A stretch of 64,000 bases of DNA from Homarus americanus (GCF_018991925.1 NW_024737042.1:16716102-16780101), one strand, 5' to 3'. Positions 10,851 through 23,300 are shown, counted from the first letter of the stretch. Program-made: numbers and translations. Notes: generated by a model not told the origin, from the sequence alone.

Positions 10851-13800
10851 GCTAAGTTGGGTTAAGATAGTTATAGCTGGCTAAGCTGGGTTAAGATAAT
10901 TGTAGCTGGGTTAAGATAGTTGAAGCTGGATTAAGATAGTTGTAGCCGGGTTAAGATAGTTATAGCTGGGTTAAGATTGTTGTAGCTGGGTTAAGATAGA
11001 TATAGTTGGGTTAAGATTATTGTAGCTGGGTTAAGATAGTTGTAGCTGAGTTAAGATTATTGTAGCTGGGTTAAGATAGTTGTAGCTGGGTTAAGATAGT
11101 TGTAGTTGGGTTAAGATAGTTATAGCTGGGTTAAGATTGTTGTAGCTGGGTTAAGATAGATATAGTTGGGTTAAGATAGTTGTAGCTGGGTTAAGTTAGT
11201 TGTAGCTGGGTTAAGATAGTTGTAGTTGGGTTAAGATAGTTGTAGAGTTAGTTGTAGCTGGGTTAGTTGTAGTTGTAGCTGGGTTAAGATAGTTGTAGTT
11301 GGGTTATAGTATAGTTGTAGTTGTAGCTGGGTTAAGATAGTTGTAGTTGGGTTAAGATAGTTGTAGTTGGGTTTAAGATAGTTGTAGTTGGGTTAAGATA
11401 GTTGTAGCTGGGTTAAGATAGTTGTAGCTGGGTTAAGATAGTTGTAGCTGGGTTAAGATAGTTGTAGTTGGGTTAAGATGGGTGTAGCTGGGTTAAGATA
11501 GTTGTAGTTCGGTTAAAATAGTTGTAGTTGGGTTAATATAGTTGTAGTTGGGTTAAGATAGTTGTAGTTGGGTTAAGATAGCTGTAGCTGGGTTAAGATA
11601 GTTGTAGTTGGGTTACAATAGTTGTAGTTGGGTTTAGATAGTTGTAGCTGGGTTAAGATAGTTGTAGTTGGGTTACAATAGTTGTAGTTGGGTTTAGATA
11701 GTTGTAGTTGGGTTAAAATAGTTGTAGCTGGGTTAAGATAGTTGTAGCTGGGTTAAGATAGTTGTAGCTGGGTTAAGATAGTTGTAGCTGGGTTAAGATA
11801 GCTGTATAAGATAGTTGTAGCTGGGTTAAGATAGTTGTAGTTCGGTTAAAATAGTTGTAGTTGGGTTAAGATAGTTGTAGTTGGGTTAAGTAGTAGCTGG
11901 GTTAAGATAGTTGTAGTTGGGTTAAGATTGTAGCTGGTTAAGATAGTTGTAGTTGGGTTAAATATAGTTGGGCGGTTAGATAGTTGTAGCTGGGTTAAGA
12001 TAGTTGTAGTTGGGTTAAGATAGTTGTAGCTGGGTTAAGATAGTTGTAGCTGGGTTAAGATAGTTGTAGCCTGGGTTAAGATAGTTGTAGCTAGGTTAAG
12101 ATAGTTGTAGCTGGGTTAAGATAGTTGTAGTTCGGTTAAAATAGTTGTAGTTGGGTTAAGATAGTTGTAGTTGGGTTAAGATAGCTGTAGCTGAGTTAAG
12201 ATAGTTGTAGTTGGGTTACAATAGTTGTAGTTGGGCTTAGAGTTGTAGTTGGGTTAAGATAGTTGTAGCTGGGTTAAGATAGTTGTAGCTGGGTTAAGAT
12301 AGTTGTAGCTGGGTTAAGATAGTTGTAGCTGGGATAAGATAGTTGTAGCTGGGTTAAGATAGTTGTAGCTAGTTAAGATAGTTGTAGTTGGGTTAAGATA
12401 GATGTAGTTGGGAGTTAAAATAGTTGTAGTTGGTTAAGATAGTTGTAGCTGGGTTAAGATAGCTGTAGTTGGGTTAAGATAGTTGTAGCTGGGTTAAGAT
12501 AGTTGTAGCGGTTAAGATAGTTGTAGTTGGGTTAAGATGGTTGTAGCTGGGTTAAGATAGTTGTAGTTGGTTAAAATTATTGTAGTTGGGTTAAGATAGT
12601 TGTAGCTGGGTTAAGATAGTTGTAGTTGGGTTAAGATAGTTGTAGCTGGGTTAAGATAGTTGTAGCTGGGTTAAGATAGATGTAGTTGGGTTAAGATAGT
12701 TGTAGCTGGGTTGTTAGTTGTAGCTGTTGGTTATAGCTGGGTTAAGATAGTTGTAGTTGGGTTAAGATAGTTGTAGTTGGGTTTAGATAGTTGTAGTTGG
12801 GTTAAGATAGTTGTAGCTGGGTTAAGATAGTTGTAGCTGGGTTAAGATAGTTGTAGTTGGGTTAAGATGGGTGTAGCTGGGTTAAGATAGTTGTAGTTGG
12901 GTTAAAATAGTTGTAGTTGGTTAAGATAGTTGTAGTTGGGTTAAGATAGTTGTAGTTGGGTTAAGATAGCTGTAGCTGGGTTAAGATAGTTGTAGTTGGG
13001 ATAGTTGTAAGATAGTGTAGCTGGGTTAAGATAAGATAGTTGTAGTTGGGTTTAGATAGTTGTAGTTGGGTTAAGATAGTTGTAGCTGGGTTAAGATAGT
13101 TGTAGCTGGGGATAGTAGCTGGGTTAAGATAGTTGTAGCTAGGTTAAGATAGTTGTAGCTGGGTTAAGATAGTTGTAGTTCGGTTAAAATAGTTGTAGTT
13201 GGGTTAAGATAGTTGTAGTTGGGTTAAGATAGCTGTAGCTGAGTTAAGATAGTTGTAGTTGGGTTACAATAGTTGTAGTTGGGCTTAGATAGTTGTAGTT
13301 GGGTTAAGATAGTTGTAGCTGGGTTAAGATAGTTGTAGCTGGGTTAAGATAGTTGTAGCTGGGTTAAGATAGTTGTAGCTGGGATAAGATAGTTGTAGCT
13401 GGGTTAAGATAGTTGTAGCTAGGTTAAGATAGTTGTAGTTGGGTTAAGATAGATGTAGTTGGGTTAAAATAGTTGCAGTTGGTTTAAGATAGTTGTAGCT
13501 GGGTTAAGATAGCTGTAGTTGGGTTAAGATAGTTGTAGCTGGGTTAAGATAGTTGTAGCTGGGTTAAGATAGTTGTAGTTGGGTTAAGATGGGTGTAGCT
13601 GGGTTAAGATAGTTGTAGTTCGGTTAAAATAGTTGTAGTTGGGTTTAGATAGTTGTAGTTGGGTTAAGATAGTTGTAGCTGGGTTAAGATAGTTGTAGCT
13701 GGGTTAAGATAGTTGTAGCTGGGTTAAGATAGTTGTAGCTGGGTTAAGATAGCTATAGTTGGGTTAAGATATTTGTAGCTGGGTTAAGATAGTTGTAGTT

Positions 13801-14918
13801 CGGTTAAAATAGTTGTAGTTGGGTTAAGATAGTTGTAGTTGGGTTAAGATAGTTTTAGTTGGGTTAAAATATTTGCATTTGGGTTAAGATAGTTGTAGCT
13901 GGGTTAAGATAGTTGTAACTGGGTTAAGATAGTTGTAGCTGGGTTAAGATAGTTGTAGTTGGGTTAAAATAGTTGTAGTTGGGTTAAGATAGTTGTAGTT
14001 GGGTTAAGATAGTTGTAGTTGGGTTTAGATAGTTGTAGGTGGGTTAAGATAGTTGTAGCTGGGTTAAGATAGCTGTAGCTGAGTTAAAATAGTTGTAGTT
14101 GGGTTACAATAGTTGTAGTTGGGTTTAGATAGTTGTAGTTGGGTTAAGATAGTTGTAGCTGGGTTAAGATAGTTGTAGCTGGGTTAAGATAGTTGTTAAG
14201 ATAGTTGTAGTTACGATAGTTGTAGCTAGGTTAAGATAGTTGTAGTTGGGTTAAGATAGTTGTAGTTGGGTTAAAATAGTTGCAGTTGGTTTAAGATAGT
14301 TGTAGCTGGGTTAAGATAGCTGTAGTTGGGTTAAGATAGTTGTAGCTGGGTTAAGATAGTTGTAGTTGGGTTAAAATAGTCGTAGTTGGGTTAAGATAGT
14401 TGTAGTTGGGTTAAGATAGTTGTAGTTGGGTTAAGATAGTTGTAGCTGGGTTAAGATAGTTGTAGTTGGGTTAAGATAGCTGTAGCTGGGTTAAGATAGT
14501 TGTAGTTGGGTTACAATAGTTGTAGTTGGGTTAAGATAGTTGTAGCTGGGTCAAGATAGTTGTAGCTGGGTTAAAATAGTTATAGCTGGGTTAAGATAGT
14601 TATAGCTGGGATAAGATAGTTGTAGCTGGGTTAAGATAGTTGTAGTTGGGTTAAGATAGTTGTAGCTGGGTTAAGATAGTTGTAGTTGGGTTAAGATGAT
14701 TGTAGCTGGGTTAAAATAGTTGCAGTTGGGATAAGATAGTTGTAGCTGGGTTAAGATAGTTATAGTTTGGGTTAAGATGATTGTAGCTGGGTTAAAATAG
14801 TTGCAGTTGGGATAAGATAGTTGTAGCTGGGTTAAGATAGTTGTAGTTGGGTTAAGATGAATGTAGCTGGGTTAAAATAGTTGCAGTTGGGTTAAGATAG
14901 TTGTAGCTGGGTTAAGAC
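10851..14918. repeat. 20-bp satellite array, about 200 copies
   Basis: The consensus unit is GGGTTAAGATAGTTGTAGCT with a common T/C variant at position 19. Across 4.07 kb units are mostly 20 bp with occasional truncated or fused units. The + strand is strongly G/T-rich over C, giving marked strand asymmetry. Distinctive variant strings recur about 1,050 bp apart (for example CTAGGTTAAG at 12091 and 13139; GGGATAAGAT at 12331 and 13381), showing higher-order amplification. Each unit carries GGGTTA. Confidence 0.97.
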
Positions 14919-17900
14919 TTTCTCAGTACTGTGTAAGACACTTCATTATCCCTTGACGTGAGAGATAGTCTATTACTGTGTTCTACTCTCCTTACTTACG
15001 AGACATGTTGAGCGATAAATTCCTCAAATGCCTCAACAAAGCAATATACAGTACTTATGGCTGAAACCATTGATATTATTCTTAGCTACTTTGGGTAATG
15101 TATATTTTGCCAGTGGCTAATTATACTATATTTATTTCATCATCTCTTTACCAAGCTGCCTCACTAACACTGTTAAAGGATATAATGAGATATCCACCCC
15201 TTCATTACAAAACTGTAGTGGGCTGGATATATTTTCTGAGAAAAGATCTGGATTACGTTTAGTTTATTTAATCTTTACATGTAGGATTTACTTTTAAAAA
15301 CAAGTAATTGATAGAAATCTCGTCTAAATATCTTGCAATAGTTTTGAAAGTTTCTGATACGGTAACTGGGCTGGTTAGTAATGAGTGGATATCTTTGTCT
15401 TTTTGTCCAAACATGATTTCTAGAAGTTGTTTTTTTCTAAGACTGTGATATAGACGAATGGTAACAGGTTCAGTATAATAAAACACGATCTACCAATACT
15501 ACCGTGTAACTATTTAAATAAAAAAAATCCAAAATTTTACTCTATTTGTCAGTGATTGATACTAATGTGAAACCGGGAACATCAGATACATTAACCCAAA
15601 GAGTTGGCCATTTATAAAAGCAGAAATTCGAACTAAGTTAGCTCAATGGTGCATCTGACCTCAGAGCTCTTAAGGCCTTTTATACACTATGACAATTTTC
15701 TTGCTTTGAAAATAGGATGTGCTAGGACTGAGATTATTTACCACGCACCTAAATATGGTCAGTGGAATGGTAATATTTGCTGTTAAACGTTGACAAAGAT
15801 CACAGTACCAGATTACTACTCCTAAGGGGTTCTGGTGTTTGTAACTCAAATATAGACACTTTTTTTTACGTTACTTCATCCCAGAGGAAAATAATAATGA
15901 TATCCCGGGAATTTTTTCTTTTTAGGAGTTTCGACAATTTATTGTTTGAAAATTGCGAGTGACTTGATATGTTTACCTGTGGTGACTCATCCCGCCAGAG
16001 CTAATGTCGAGTAGAAGCTGTTCCTAGAAACCCTTTGATTCCAGTAGCCATGCTTTCGTTATGTACTTGTATAAACAAATTACTTGTAGCCCATGTAAAC
16101 CTATTTCTAGAGGTTGTACATCCAGTAACTGTGAATTCAGTATTCGTACACTGTATCTTGTATACATTGGTCTAATGCTCGTATATGAGGTATTCAGGTA
16201 CTCAATAGACTTATACTGTAGTTGCACACGCAATTTCGATGCTCTTATTTTTTTGTTAAATTTACTTTCGTAGTTGAGATCTCTTTTCTTTAGTGTTTAA
16301 ATTCTAATTAAACGTAGCTTTTAATATTCACAATTTCACCATTGGATCGTGTTGAAAAATTAGTTTTAGGTCGTATACCAGCTCAAGTCACCAGTACTGA
16401 CTGTCAAACACTACCTCGGACTTGCCTCAACCACCAGCTCCTTGGTCCCAGTCTCCTACAATGACTTGGTCGACCTGGTCCCGGAGACTCAGGGGCCACC
16501 ATCCTAACGAGTGGAGAACCTAGAGATATTGCCTCGGAAATAGTTTAAAGGAATTAAATTGGAGCAAGTTGGCGCAGTAATTCTGAGTGGGAGGTGGGCC
16601 GTGTGAGTTGAGATATCTCGCTCGAAGAGCTATACACTACTCGTACTACTATCGTTTGAGATCGGTAAGTGAGGGATGGTGCGTCTGAATCTGGCATTAT
16701 GTATGGGATATTCTCTTATCACCCGCCCTCAATTTTCAGTCTCTCTCTCTCTCTCTCTCTCTCCCCGCATCTGTCAGTCTATCTTGTTAATTTGTCTAGC
16801 CATTAATCTTTGTCATCTGCATAATAGGTTTGTGATCTGTAATGGTTTTATACTTTAATACACAAATTATGTGAAAGATTTTGTTTGTATTTATATATGA
16901 AGGAACAAATCGAATGAATATTTTGGACTTATATACAATCTGCAAGTCAAGATTATACGTCAAAATCGCTTCTTCTAAACTGTTAACGTGGCCACACTGC
17001 ACCGAATGTTCCACTAAACACACGAGGCTCACACATATCTTGAATGGTACGAAGAAATGAATCGGACTCGAAAATATGTGAACTTTATTACCACCTATGT
17101 AATGTATTAATATAATTGTTACTGCATATGATATATTTGTTAGTATCATAAATTGCATTACTCATAAACTATTTACTATTATAATTTGGATAATCAAACG
17201 AAGCAAGTGATCAGGCTTTTATGTCAAATGTAAATACTTCTTAATGCTGACATGAACTGTACACGCACCTCATTATTATAATTTGTCTTGTATTAACTTG
17301 CTAAATGATTTAGATTTAGAGACAAACAATTCGCATTCTATGGAAAATAAAGAAGAGGTAACTAAAAATTTCAAGCATAATTTTTAATAATGCCACCTGT
17401 AACATGTTAATTAATAGTACTAACTACAACAAACACTGACACAAAATGGTGCAAATCGACCTTGGCTTATGTATTTGTATATTATAAGCTGGTTTATAAA
17501 TTTTTTTTACAACTATTTCTGAATGAAAGGGGACTTGAATTTATCAAAACCTTGCTAAAAATGCTGGGAAACTATCTTCACTTACGCAATATACAACGAC
17601 GTGTTAGATATGCATAGTCTGAACCCATTTAGAGCATCAAAGGTTACTGAACAGACGCTAAGAGTGACGGATGTAAGAGCAGACAGAAGTAGTGAAGGAA
17701 AGACAGGAAGATGGACGGAAAGAGTGAAGCTAGGAAAAAGGGACAGGCAGCGGGAGAGATACAGGAATGAAAGATGGACGGAATAGTGAAACACGGACGG
17801 GAGAATGCAAAGACGGATATGTGGAGGAAAGGAGTGAAGCAAGAACGAACGGATGGAGTCACGCTTTTCTTCCATATTTCAAGACAGAATAACCATAGTT

Positions 17901-17984
17901 CAATGAAATGATCATCCAAAAAAATAGAATATAGTAGCTTCAACTGGTTCATTAGGGGTCCATTTGATGCTGAGTATAGGAATA
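14919..17984. other. intron 1 interior, mostly unrecognised
   Basis: AT-rich DNA with no gene I can identify. A 72-codon minus-strand frame at 15268-15486 matches nothing I recognise. A GC-richer stretch lies at 16375-16530, a (CT)n run at 16739-16764, and a purine-rich stretch with loose GACGGA/GAAAGA repeats at 17650-17850. Confidence 0.4.
16739..16764. repeat. (CT)n microsatellite
   Basis: About 12 uninterrupted CT dinucleotides. Confidence 0.9.
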
Positions 17985-18056
17985 CCCATGAAGGGATCGA
18001 ACCAACGACCCTTAGGGCGGGAGGCGATTGCTGTAAACAGTCAGCCGCCGCACCCT
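17985..18056 (-). repeat. tRNA-derived SINE relic
   Basis: On the minus strand a tRNA-like block runs from an A-box-like GCGGCTGACTG region (18031-18050) to a B box GGTTCGATCCC (about 17993-18004), with normal tRNA-like spacing. The ends do not pair into an acceptor stem and no clean cloverleaf forms, so this is a SINE head rather than a tRNA gene. Confidence 0.6.
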
Positions 18057-18120
18057 AAGATTACAGTAGTGAACTTTGAAAAGAGACAAACAATAAAATG
18101 GTAAATTACTGATGGCATAG

Positions 18121-18190
18121 CTCTATCTATAGCAACTGGTTCGCTGGTTCTAAACAATTGAACAGTGATCTTAGATTCGAGTCTCTTCCG
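18121..18190 (+). repeat. possible tRNA-derived SINE relic
   Basis: AGCAACTGGTT (A-box-like) at about 18130 and GATTCGAGTC (B-box-like) at about 18174 have tRNA-like spacing. It is weaker than the block at 17985-18056 and unlike it in sequence. Confidence 0.35.
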
Positions 18191-18406
18191 ATATCTGTAT
18201 TTGCGTTTTTCTTGAGCAGTTAGGAGTCACTCGGTATAAGAGCAAACAATTACACACCCGCAACACAAAGGCAGATCTCTGGGTCACCAATTATGTTCAC
18301 TTGGAAGTACGATTTAATTAGTCTTAATGATATACTTTCTGGTCATCAGCATGTTTCTTTACAGGAAACCTTCTCAATAACAGACTTTTGAATACAGTAA
18401 TGGATG

Positions 18407-18519
18407 CAGTAAAGCCCCTCCATAGCGGACTTCTCAATAACAGATATTCTCAATAACAGAATCCTCCCAATAATAGACAGGGCTTGCAAGAATTTGTCTA
18501 GTATTGGAAAGGTTTACTG
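18407..18519. mobile_element. possible pogo/Tigger-like MITE
   Basis: The left end CAGTAAAGCCCCTCCATAGC and the reverse complement of the right end CAGTAAACCTTTCCAATACT form imperfect inverted repeats of about 24 bp. The CAGTAAA start and the TA after the right end fit pogo-type DNA transposons. The word TCTCAATAACAGA occurs three times at and just before the left end. The left TA is replaced by TG. Confidence 0.35.
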
Positions 18520-18990
18520 TACAGTACCTATGGATCCCAAAATCGACAAATAGATCTTTGGAATTATTTGTCACACCCTTGTGGCCGCGTTTGTTTAATA
18601 CGTGTGTGTACGTGTGTCTGCCACACCGAGATGAGGTGGGGTAAACGGGTTCGTTGTGAAACAGTGTGTAGCACAGGCGGTTGCGCTCCCCAACCGGGGT
18701 ATGGTACATCACCAACCCGGAGTACACTCACATCACATTTACTATACCTGTAATTGTTTTGTCTCTTTCAGATTATTACCTAGTTTAAAAAAAATTATTT
18801 CTGATAGTTATAATTTTATGTGAATCACAAAGCGGCAAATCAACGAAGAGAAGAAAAAATCAAGGCCAAATTTTTCAACTATATTCTTATATATTTTTTA
18901 ATGATATAATATAGGTGACTGAAACCTTATGATTCAAAGAGAAAACAAAAATAACATAATGGGAATAATTCAATAAAAGTACATGAATAT

Positions 18991-19560
18991 CTTGTAGTGG
19001 ACGTCTCCCCTACAACTGCGTATCCGCATTCCGATGCGCCGCCGTATCCTAGCAACCAAGCCAACGGCGACAGCAGATGTTACCGTAACCTAGCAACGAA
19101 CCAAAGACCGGCGACTTTCTCGGGTTTTCCCAACATGACTCATAGAGGACTCACGGCTGCTGGGTATATAAGCTCTGTCTCTCCATTGAGACTTATTCTG
19201 GTCTCTCTTCTTGAACAAGCAACACCTCCTCCAGCAAGCTCCACGCTGTCAGCATTCATTCAACCAGGAGGCCAGCAACAGGCAACATCTTCTCTAACGA
19301 AGCTCCTGCACATCTACCTCCTTCAACACGCTACTCACCGAACGCCTCTACTGAGCAGCTCCTCACCACACGGCACCTCCAGCACCAGACTGTCTATCAT
19401 ATAACTTATATTATACAAGAAAACCACCTTAGAGTTTCCATCCATCCTGAGTGCTAGACAACATTATACCACGAACTCCTACAATCTCACTAAATATACG
19501 CACGGTAGCTAACAGCTCATTACCATTGTTATTAGGTGTAATTAGTTAAATTTGTAAACC
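18991..19560 (+). mobile_element. candidate solo LTR or promoter-bearing retroelement end
   Basis: The block starts TGTAGTGGACGTC, is more GC-rich than its surroundings, and contains TATATAAG at 19165-19172 followed about 30 bases on by a pyrimidine-rich start-like region. This layout is that of an LTR with a Pol II promoter. A 135-codon frame at 18997-19404 is Ser/Thr/Pro-rich and looks non-coding. No matching second LTR, primer site or target duplication was found, and the 3' end is a guess. Confidence 0.35.
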
Positions 19561-21726
19561 TTAATATTATAAATACGCTTTTATAATAGGCCTTTAAGTG
19601 TCATTTGCTCATAAGTCCACTAAACTGCTGTCTTGGCAAGAATGAGGGCCATGGAGAAGGTTGAAGGCTCACAGTTAGCAGCCGAGAGAGAATGCAAGAA
19701 TATGTAAGGCTGCTCAAGGCGAGTTTCAGTGTTCTTTTAACTTGCATAAGTGATAAATATTCACAACAAAGCGAGGCGCTTCAGGGTGTGACCACACATT
19801 TGTTCAATTTTACAGTAGCGGAAATGTGTTCCTACACCCCTCTGTCGTAACCCCTGTCCCCAAATGGCACCGTCGCACTATTTATGAATGAATGGGTATT
19901 AGTCCTGTAACGACGGACGTGATTTGCGGATAGGTTTGCTATCGGTCATATAGGTTGGCATTAGTTATAAATAGGTTTCTGAATATAAAATGACTGTAAA
20001 AATAAATATCAAATTGTATTATAATAGAGGATGCCAGTATAAATAACAACTGTGTAAAAGATGACTTATCTATGCTATAAAGTATGTTCCATTCACGGTC
20101 ATTACACATCAGCCATGCTCATTACGTCTGAACAATGGCGGTGACAATTATATGAGTATGTTAAAAAGGATGAACTCTTCCACACCATCGACGTACAGTT
20201 GATCAAATGATTGCGGTCAATTTTCTGATAGCCTTTTCATAAACAAATGAAATGGTCAAGAGTAAGGCGTCTACAAAATATTGTGTTTGGAATATTTAAG
20301 ATGCTGCTTCAAAGCAGTAGCAGATCGAATCAGTATCGGACCCTTCCATTATGATTTGAGGCCAATGAGTCACAACTTGTCATACACCATCCAATATGTG
20401 AGGTTAGGAAATACACTATTATGATGAGGAATGCATAATTCAGGCAATATATTAATGGAAATGTATACAGATCGACTGATTTATAAATCAACAGAATCAG
20501 ATAAAGGAAGTGAAGTCCTGAGGAACTCAAGTCAAAGAGAGAGAGAGTGAGACAGTAAACAATATGATCGGATATACCCTACAGTATTTCCCTTGTTTTT
20601 CTATACAACTTTACAGAAGATACAGAAATGAAACACGTTATGGTTAACAACTCCATTCCTCAACAAATAAGTCACGTAGAGTATATGGAGTAAAATGACA
20701 GTAATATTTACAGCATCAGTAGATTAGAAACACCAGTGAGAAATTGTGAATAAATAAAAAAAAATATTTAAAACTACATTGTTTATCATACAACATTACA
20801 CATACAGTACTGTATGTATAATGTAAGTTGGGTACAATTCCGTGTATTAAACTCAATGTTGTCAATCCACATTCTTTTAGGTGTGAATCCCGAGTCCATC
20901 TCGGCACTGCGAACTATTCACGAGTGATGGTGATGGTGAGGGCTGGAGGCCGGTGTTTGAGGAATTGAATTTGAAAGAAGAGGTAGTGGGGTAGGGTTGA
21001 TGAAGGTAGGGGTGTTGTAGGGCTAGAAGCATGAGGGAGGGTAAAGGAGCGACCTGTGTTGTTATAGAATGTAGTATTTATTAAGCAAGGATATAAATAC
21101 ATAGTACAAAACACAAAATGCTCATAGAATGTGTTACCTTAAATTAGGGTGCAGGTCTGAAAGATTCTATGCCCATTTACTGCTTGTTTAAGTAACTGTC
21201 ATGCAATCTTGGGTGGTAATTGGATGCGATATAGTCTTAGATAGGGTGTTATTATATTTATGGGGTGTCCTTCATGACCCAATAAGTAATGGATCCATTT
21301 TATTCTATTAACAGAAGCATCAAAATATTATTATTATATAATCTGCAGTAACAACATAATACCCAGGAAGTCGTTCTGGCACAAAAGCCCCATAGTTCCT
21401 CACCAGTTGATGGTTGGCCTGGAATAACTCCCACTCAGCCTTTGTGTGGTCCATTAGTTCTGCTGGTGTCCTTTTCCTCGCTGGCTCCCATTACTAGGCC
21501 AGTCTATCTTTCAAATGCTATCAGTATTAATTGCTTGGGTAAGGCTAAGGCCATTCGGGATGTTTGTCTAGTGTGTGGTGGGAAGGAAGGCGAGAAGGTG
21601 TTGTGAGAAAGAAGGCCTCTGTTAATTCATACCATTATTGAATAACATGACATAATTATTATGTTGATATTTTAAGTGTCTTTAATTAGTTAGAGGAGAA
21701 AAATATTGTAAAGGTGTGAAAAGGGT
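19561..21726. other. intron 1 interior, mostly unrecognised
   Basis: AT-rich DNA. On the minus strand 21490-21350 stays open for about 45 codons and reads AELMDHTKAEWELFQANHQ, which could be a piece of a decayed coding element, but I cannot name it. Nothing else stands out. Confidence 0.35.
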
Positions 21727-21730
21727 ATTG

Positions 21731-21765
<35 letters not shown>
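21727..21765. repeat. (TG)n microsatellite
   Basis: A TG run that directly abuts the AATAAT-rich end of the dispersed repeat at 21766. Confidence 0.9.
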
Positions 21766-21768
<3 letters not shown>

Positions 21769-21870
21769 TATAATAATAATAATTAACGGTTTATTGAAAG
21801 AGCATGGTATCTGGAAGGCTGAAAATATACAAGTAACATAAGTGATATAAATATGACATACTGTATAATA
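21766..21870 (-). repeat. 3'-end fragment of a dispersed retroelement, copy 1
   Basis: The segment AATAATAATAATTAACGGTT, then a TATTGAAAGA word and AAGGCTGAAAATATACA, recurs at 36614-36720. Read on the minus strand it ends in (ATT)n, as the 3' tail of a LINE or SINE would. Both copies sit beside members of the zinc-finger-tailed non-LTR family. Confidence 0.6.
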
Positions 21871-21954
21871 GCAAGGTGGGGAGAAGATCATACTACAGGA
21901 CATTTCAACATAGTAACAGTGCAAAAAGGTGAGATTTTCTGGGAGTGACTACAC

Positions 21955-23300
21955 TGGTTGATTACGTGTTGTGTGTGTGTCAACAGGGAAGCCCTCTGGT
22001 GGACCCTCAGACCTTTTGGTTGCCCACCAAAATTCATTGCTAATGTGAGGCAACTCCACGATGGCATGTACGGCAGTGTCCTACACAATGGCACCCAGTC
22101 TGAGCTCTTCCCCATTCAAATGGGGGTAAAACAAGGATGTGTACTGGGACCAACTCTCTTTTCCATTTTCTTGGATGTCTTCCTTACTCGTGCCAGTGCC
22201 AATTTAGCCGGAGATATACCGGATGAAGGGTTTTTTCAACATAAGACGACTCCAGGCAGGAACAAAGGTGTCGGCAGCTTCTATTAATGAACTTCAGTAT
22301 GCAGACGACCCCACCCTTGTCGCTCACACTGAACGCGACCTACAGGAGATCCTCCTACGCAGATGCTTATGCACACTTCGGCTTTAAGGTAAATGTATGT
22401 AGGACTCAGATTCTCTTTGAGCCGGGCCCTGGTTCAGCCACATCTCCGCCATCTATCCAGCTTAACGGTACTACCCTCTCTAATGCTACCCACTTTCATT
22501 ATCTCGGCTTCCACCTTCTCCATCACCGCGGACATCGATGGAGAGATTCAACATCGGATCAGATGTGCATCTCGAGCCTTTGGCAGACTCCGTACCTGTG
22601 TCTTCAGCTGTAGGGAGCTGAAATTATCTACAAAGTTGCACGTATATCGAGCAGTGGTCTTCCCTTCCCTGCTATATGGCAGCGATACATGGGTCACATA
22701 CAGGAGACACCTCAAGGCACTTGAAAACTTTCACCAACGTAGTCTACGTCCCATCCTACAAGTTTGCTGGGAAGACAAGAGAACAAATGCCAGTATTCTC
22801 GCTGACACCAACTGTAGGAGCTTCGAGGCTACCGTTGGCCATGAACAACTGCTTTGGACTGGCCATGTTACACGCATTGGCCGACAGTAGACTGCCAAAA
22901 CAGCTACTTTACAGTCACCTAACGAATAGTAAACGTAACGCTCGCAGACAACTGAAAAGGTATAAAGATAGTTTTTAGACAAACCTGAGAAAGTGAAAAA
23001 TCGACCCACTCACCTGGGAGACGATTATTCCACATCGTTACGCTTGGAGGAGTACCACACGAGGTGTCAATACTTTCGAGCTAGCCCGACTGCAAACCGA
23101 GGCAGACAAGCGCCAACGACGGGAAGACGCTGCCGCCACCCCTCCTGCACTAGATGCAACCCTCAACAAGTGCATCATCTGTGAACGACTCTGCCGGTCC
23201 CGTATCAGCCTCTTTAGTCACCTCAGAACTCACCAACGAAGGTGACATCCCTAATAAGTCATATCATTGTATCATAGCTGGATGATCGTCATACTCGATT
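21955..23300 (+). mobile_element. zinc-finger-tailed non-LTR retrotransposon, copy A (5' truncated)
   Basis: The first recognisable RT block is WTLRPFGCPPKFIANVRQLHDG (21998-22065 region), then MGVKQGCVLGPTLFSIF, YADD near 22300, HYLGFHLL (22500), TKLHVYRAVVFPSLLYGSDTW (22630), LLWTGHVTRIG (22850) and a C-terminal C2H2 zinc finger CIICERLC...LFSHLRTHQ at about 23170-23240. The 3' trailer leads into (GTA)n at 23320. The YADD site is intact but frameshifts split the frame. A longer copy is at 33016-36590. Confidence 0.85.
21958..23242 (+). pseudogene. RT and C2H2-tailed ORF2 of copy A
   Basis: Codons are spread over three frames (21958-22287, 22287-22390, 22393-22890, then pieces to 23242). 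RT would copy element RNA at a nicked target. The terminal C2H2 motif (two Cys 4 apart; His in SHLRTH) is typical of this family and likely binds nucleic acid. The N-terminal endonuclease and RT fingers are missing, so the copy begins within RT. Confidence 0.8.

Noticed and set aside
10851..14918. CRISPR-like array
   Set aside because: Units are contiguous with no unique spacers, and the window is eukaryotic.
15268..15486. 72-codon minus-strand frame as a gene
   Set aside because: No recognisable family, start context, splice signals or repeat association.
15620..15700. tRNA gene suggested by TTAGCTCAATGGTGC near 15637
   Set aside because: There is an A-box-like word but no B box or pairing stems.
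17985..18056. Functional tRNA gene
   Set aside because: A and B boxes are present but the acceptor and anticodon stems do not pair.
18997..19404. 135-codon frame as a protein gene
   Set aside because: Low-complexity Ser/Thr/Pro composition and overlap with a promoter-like LTR candidate.
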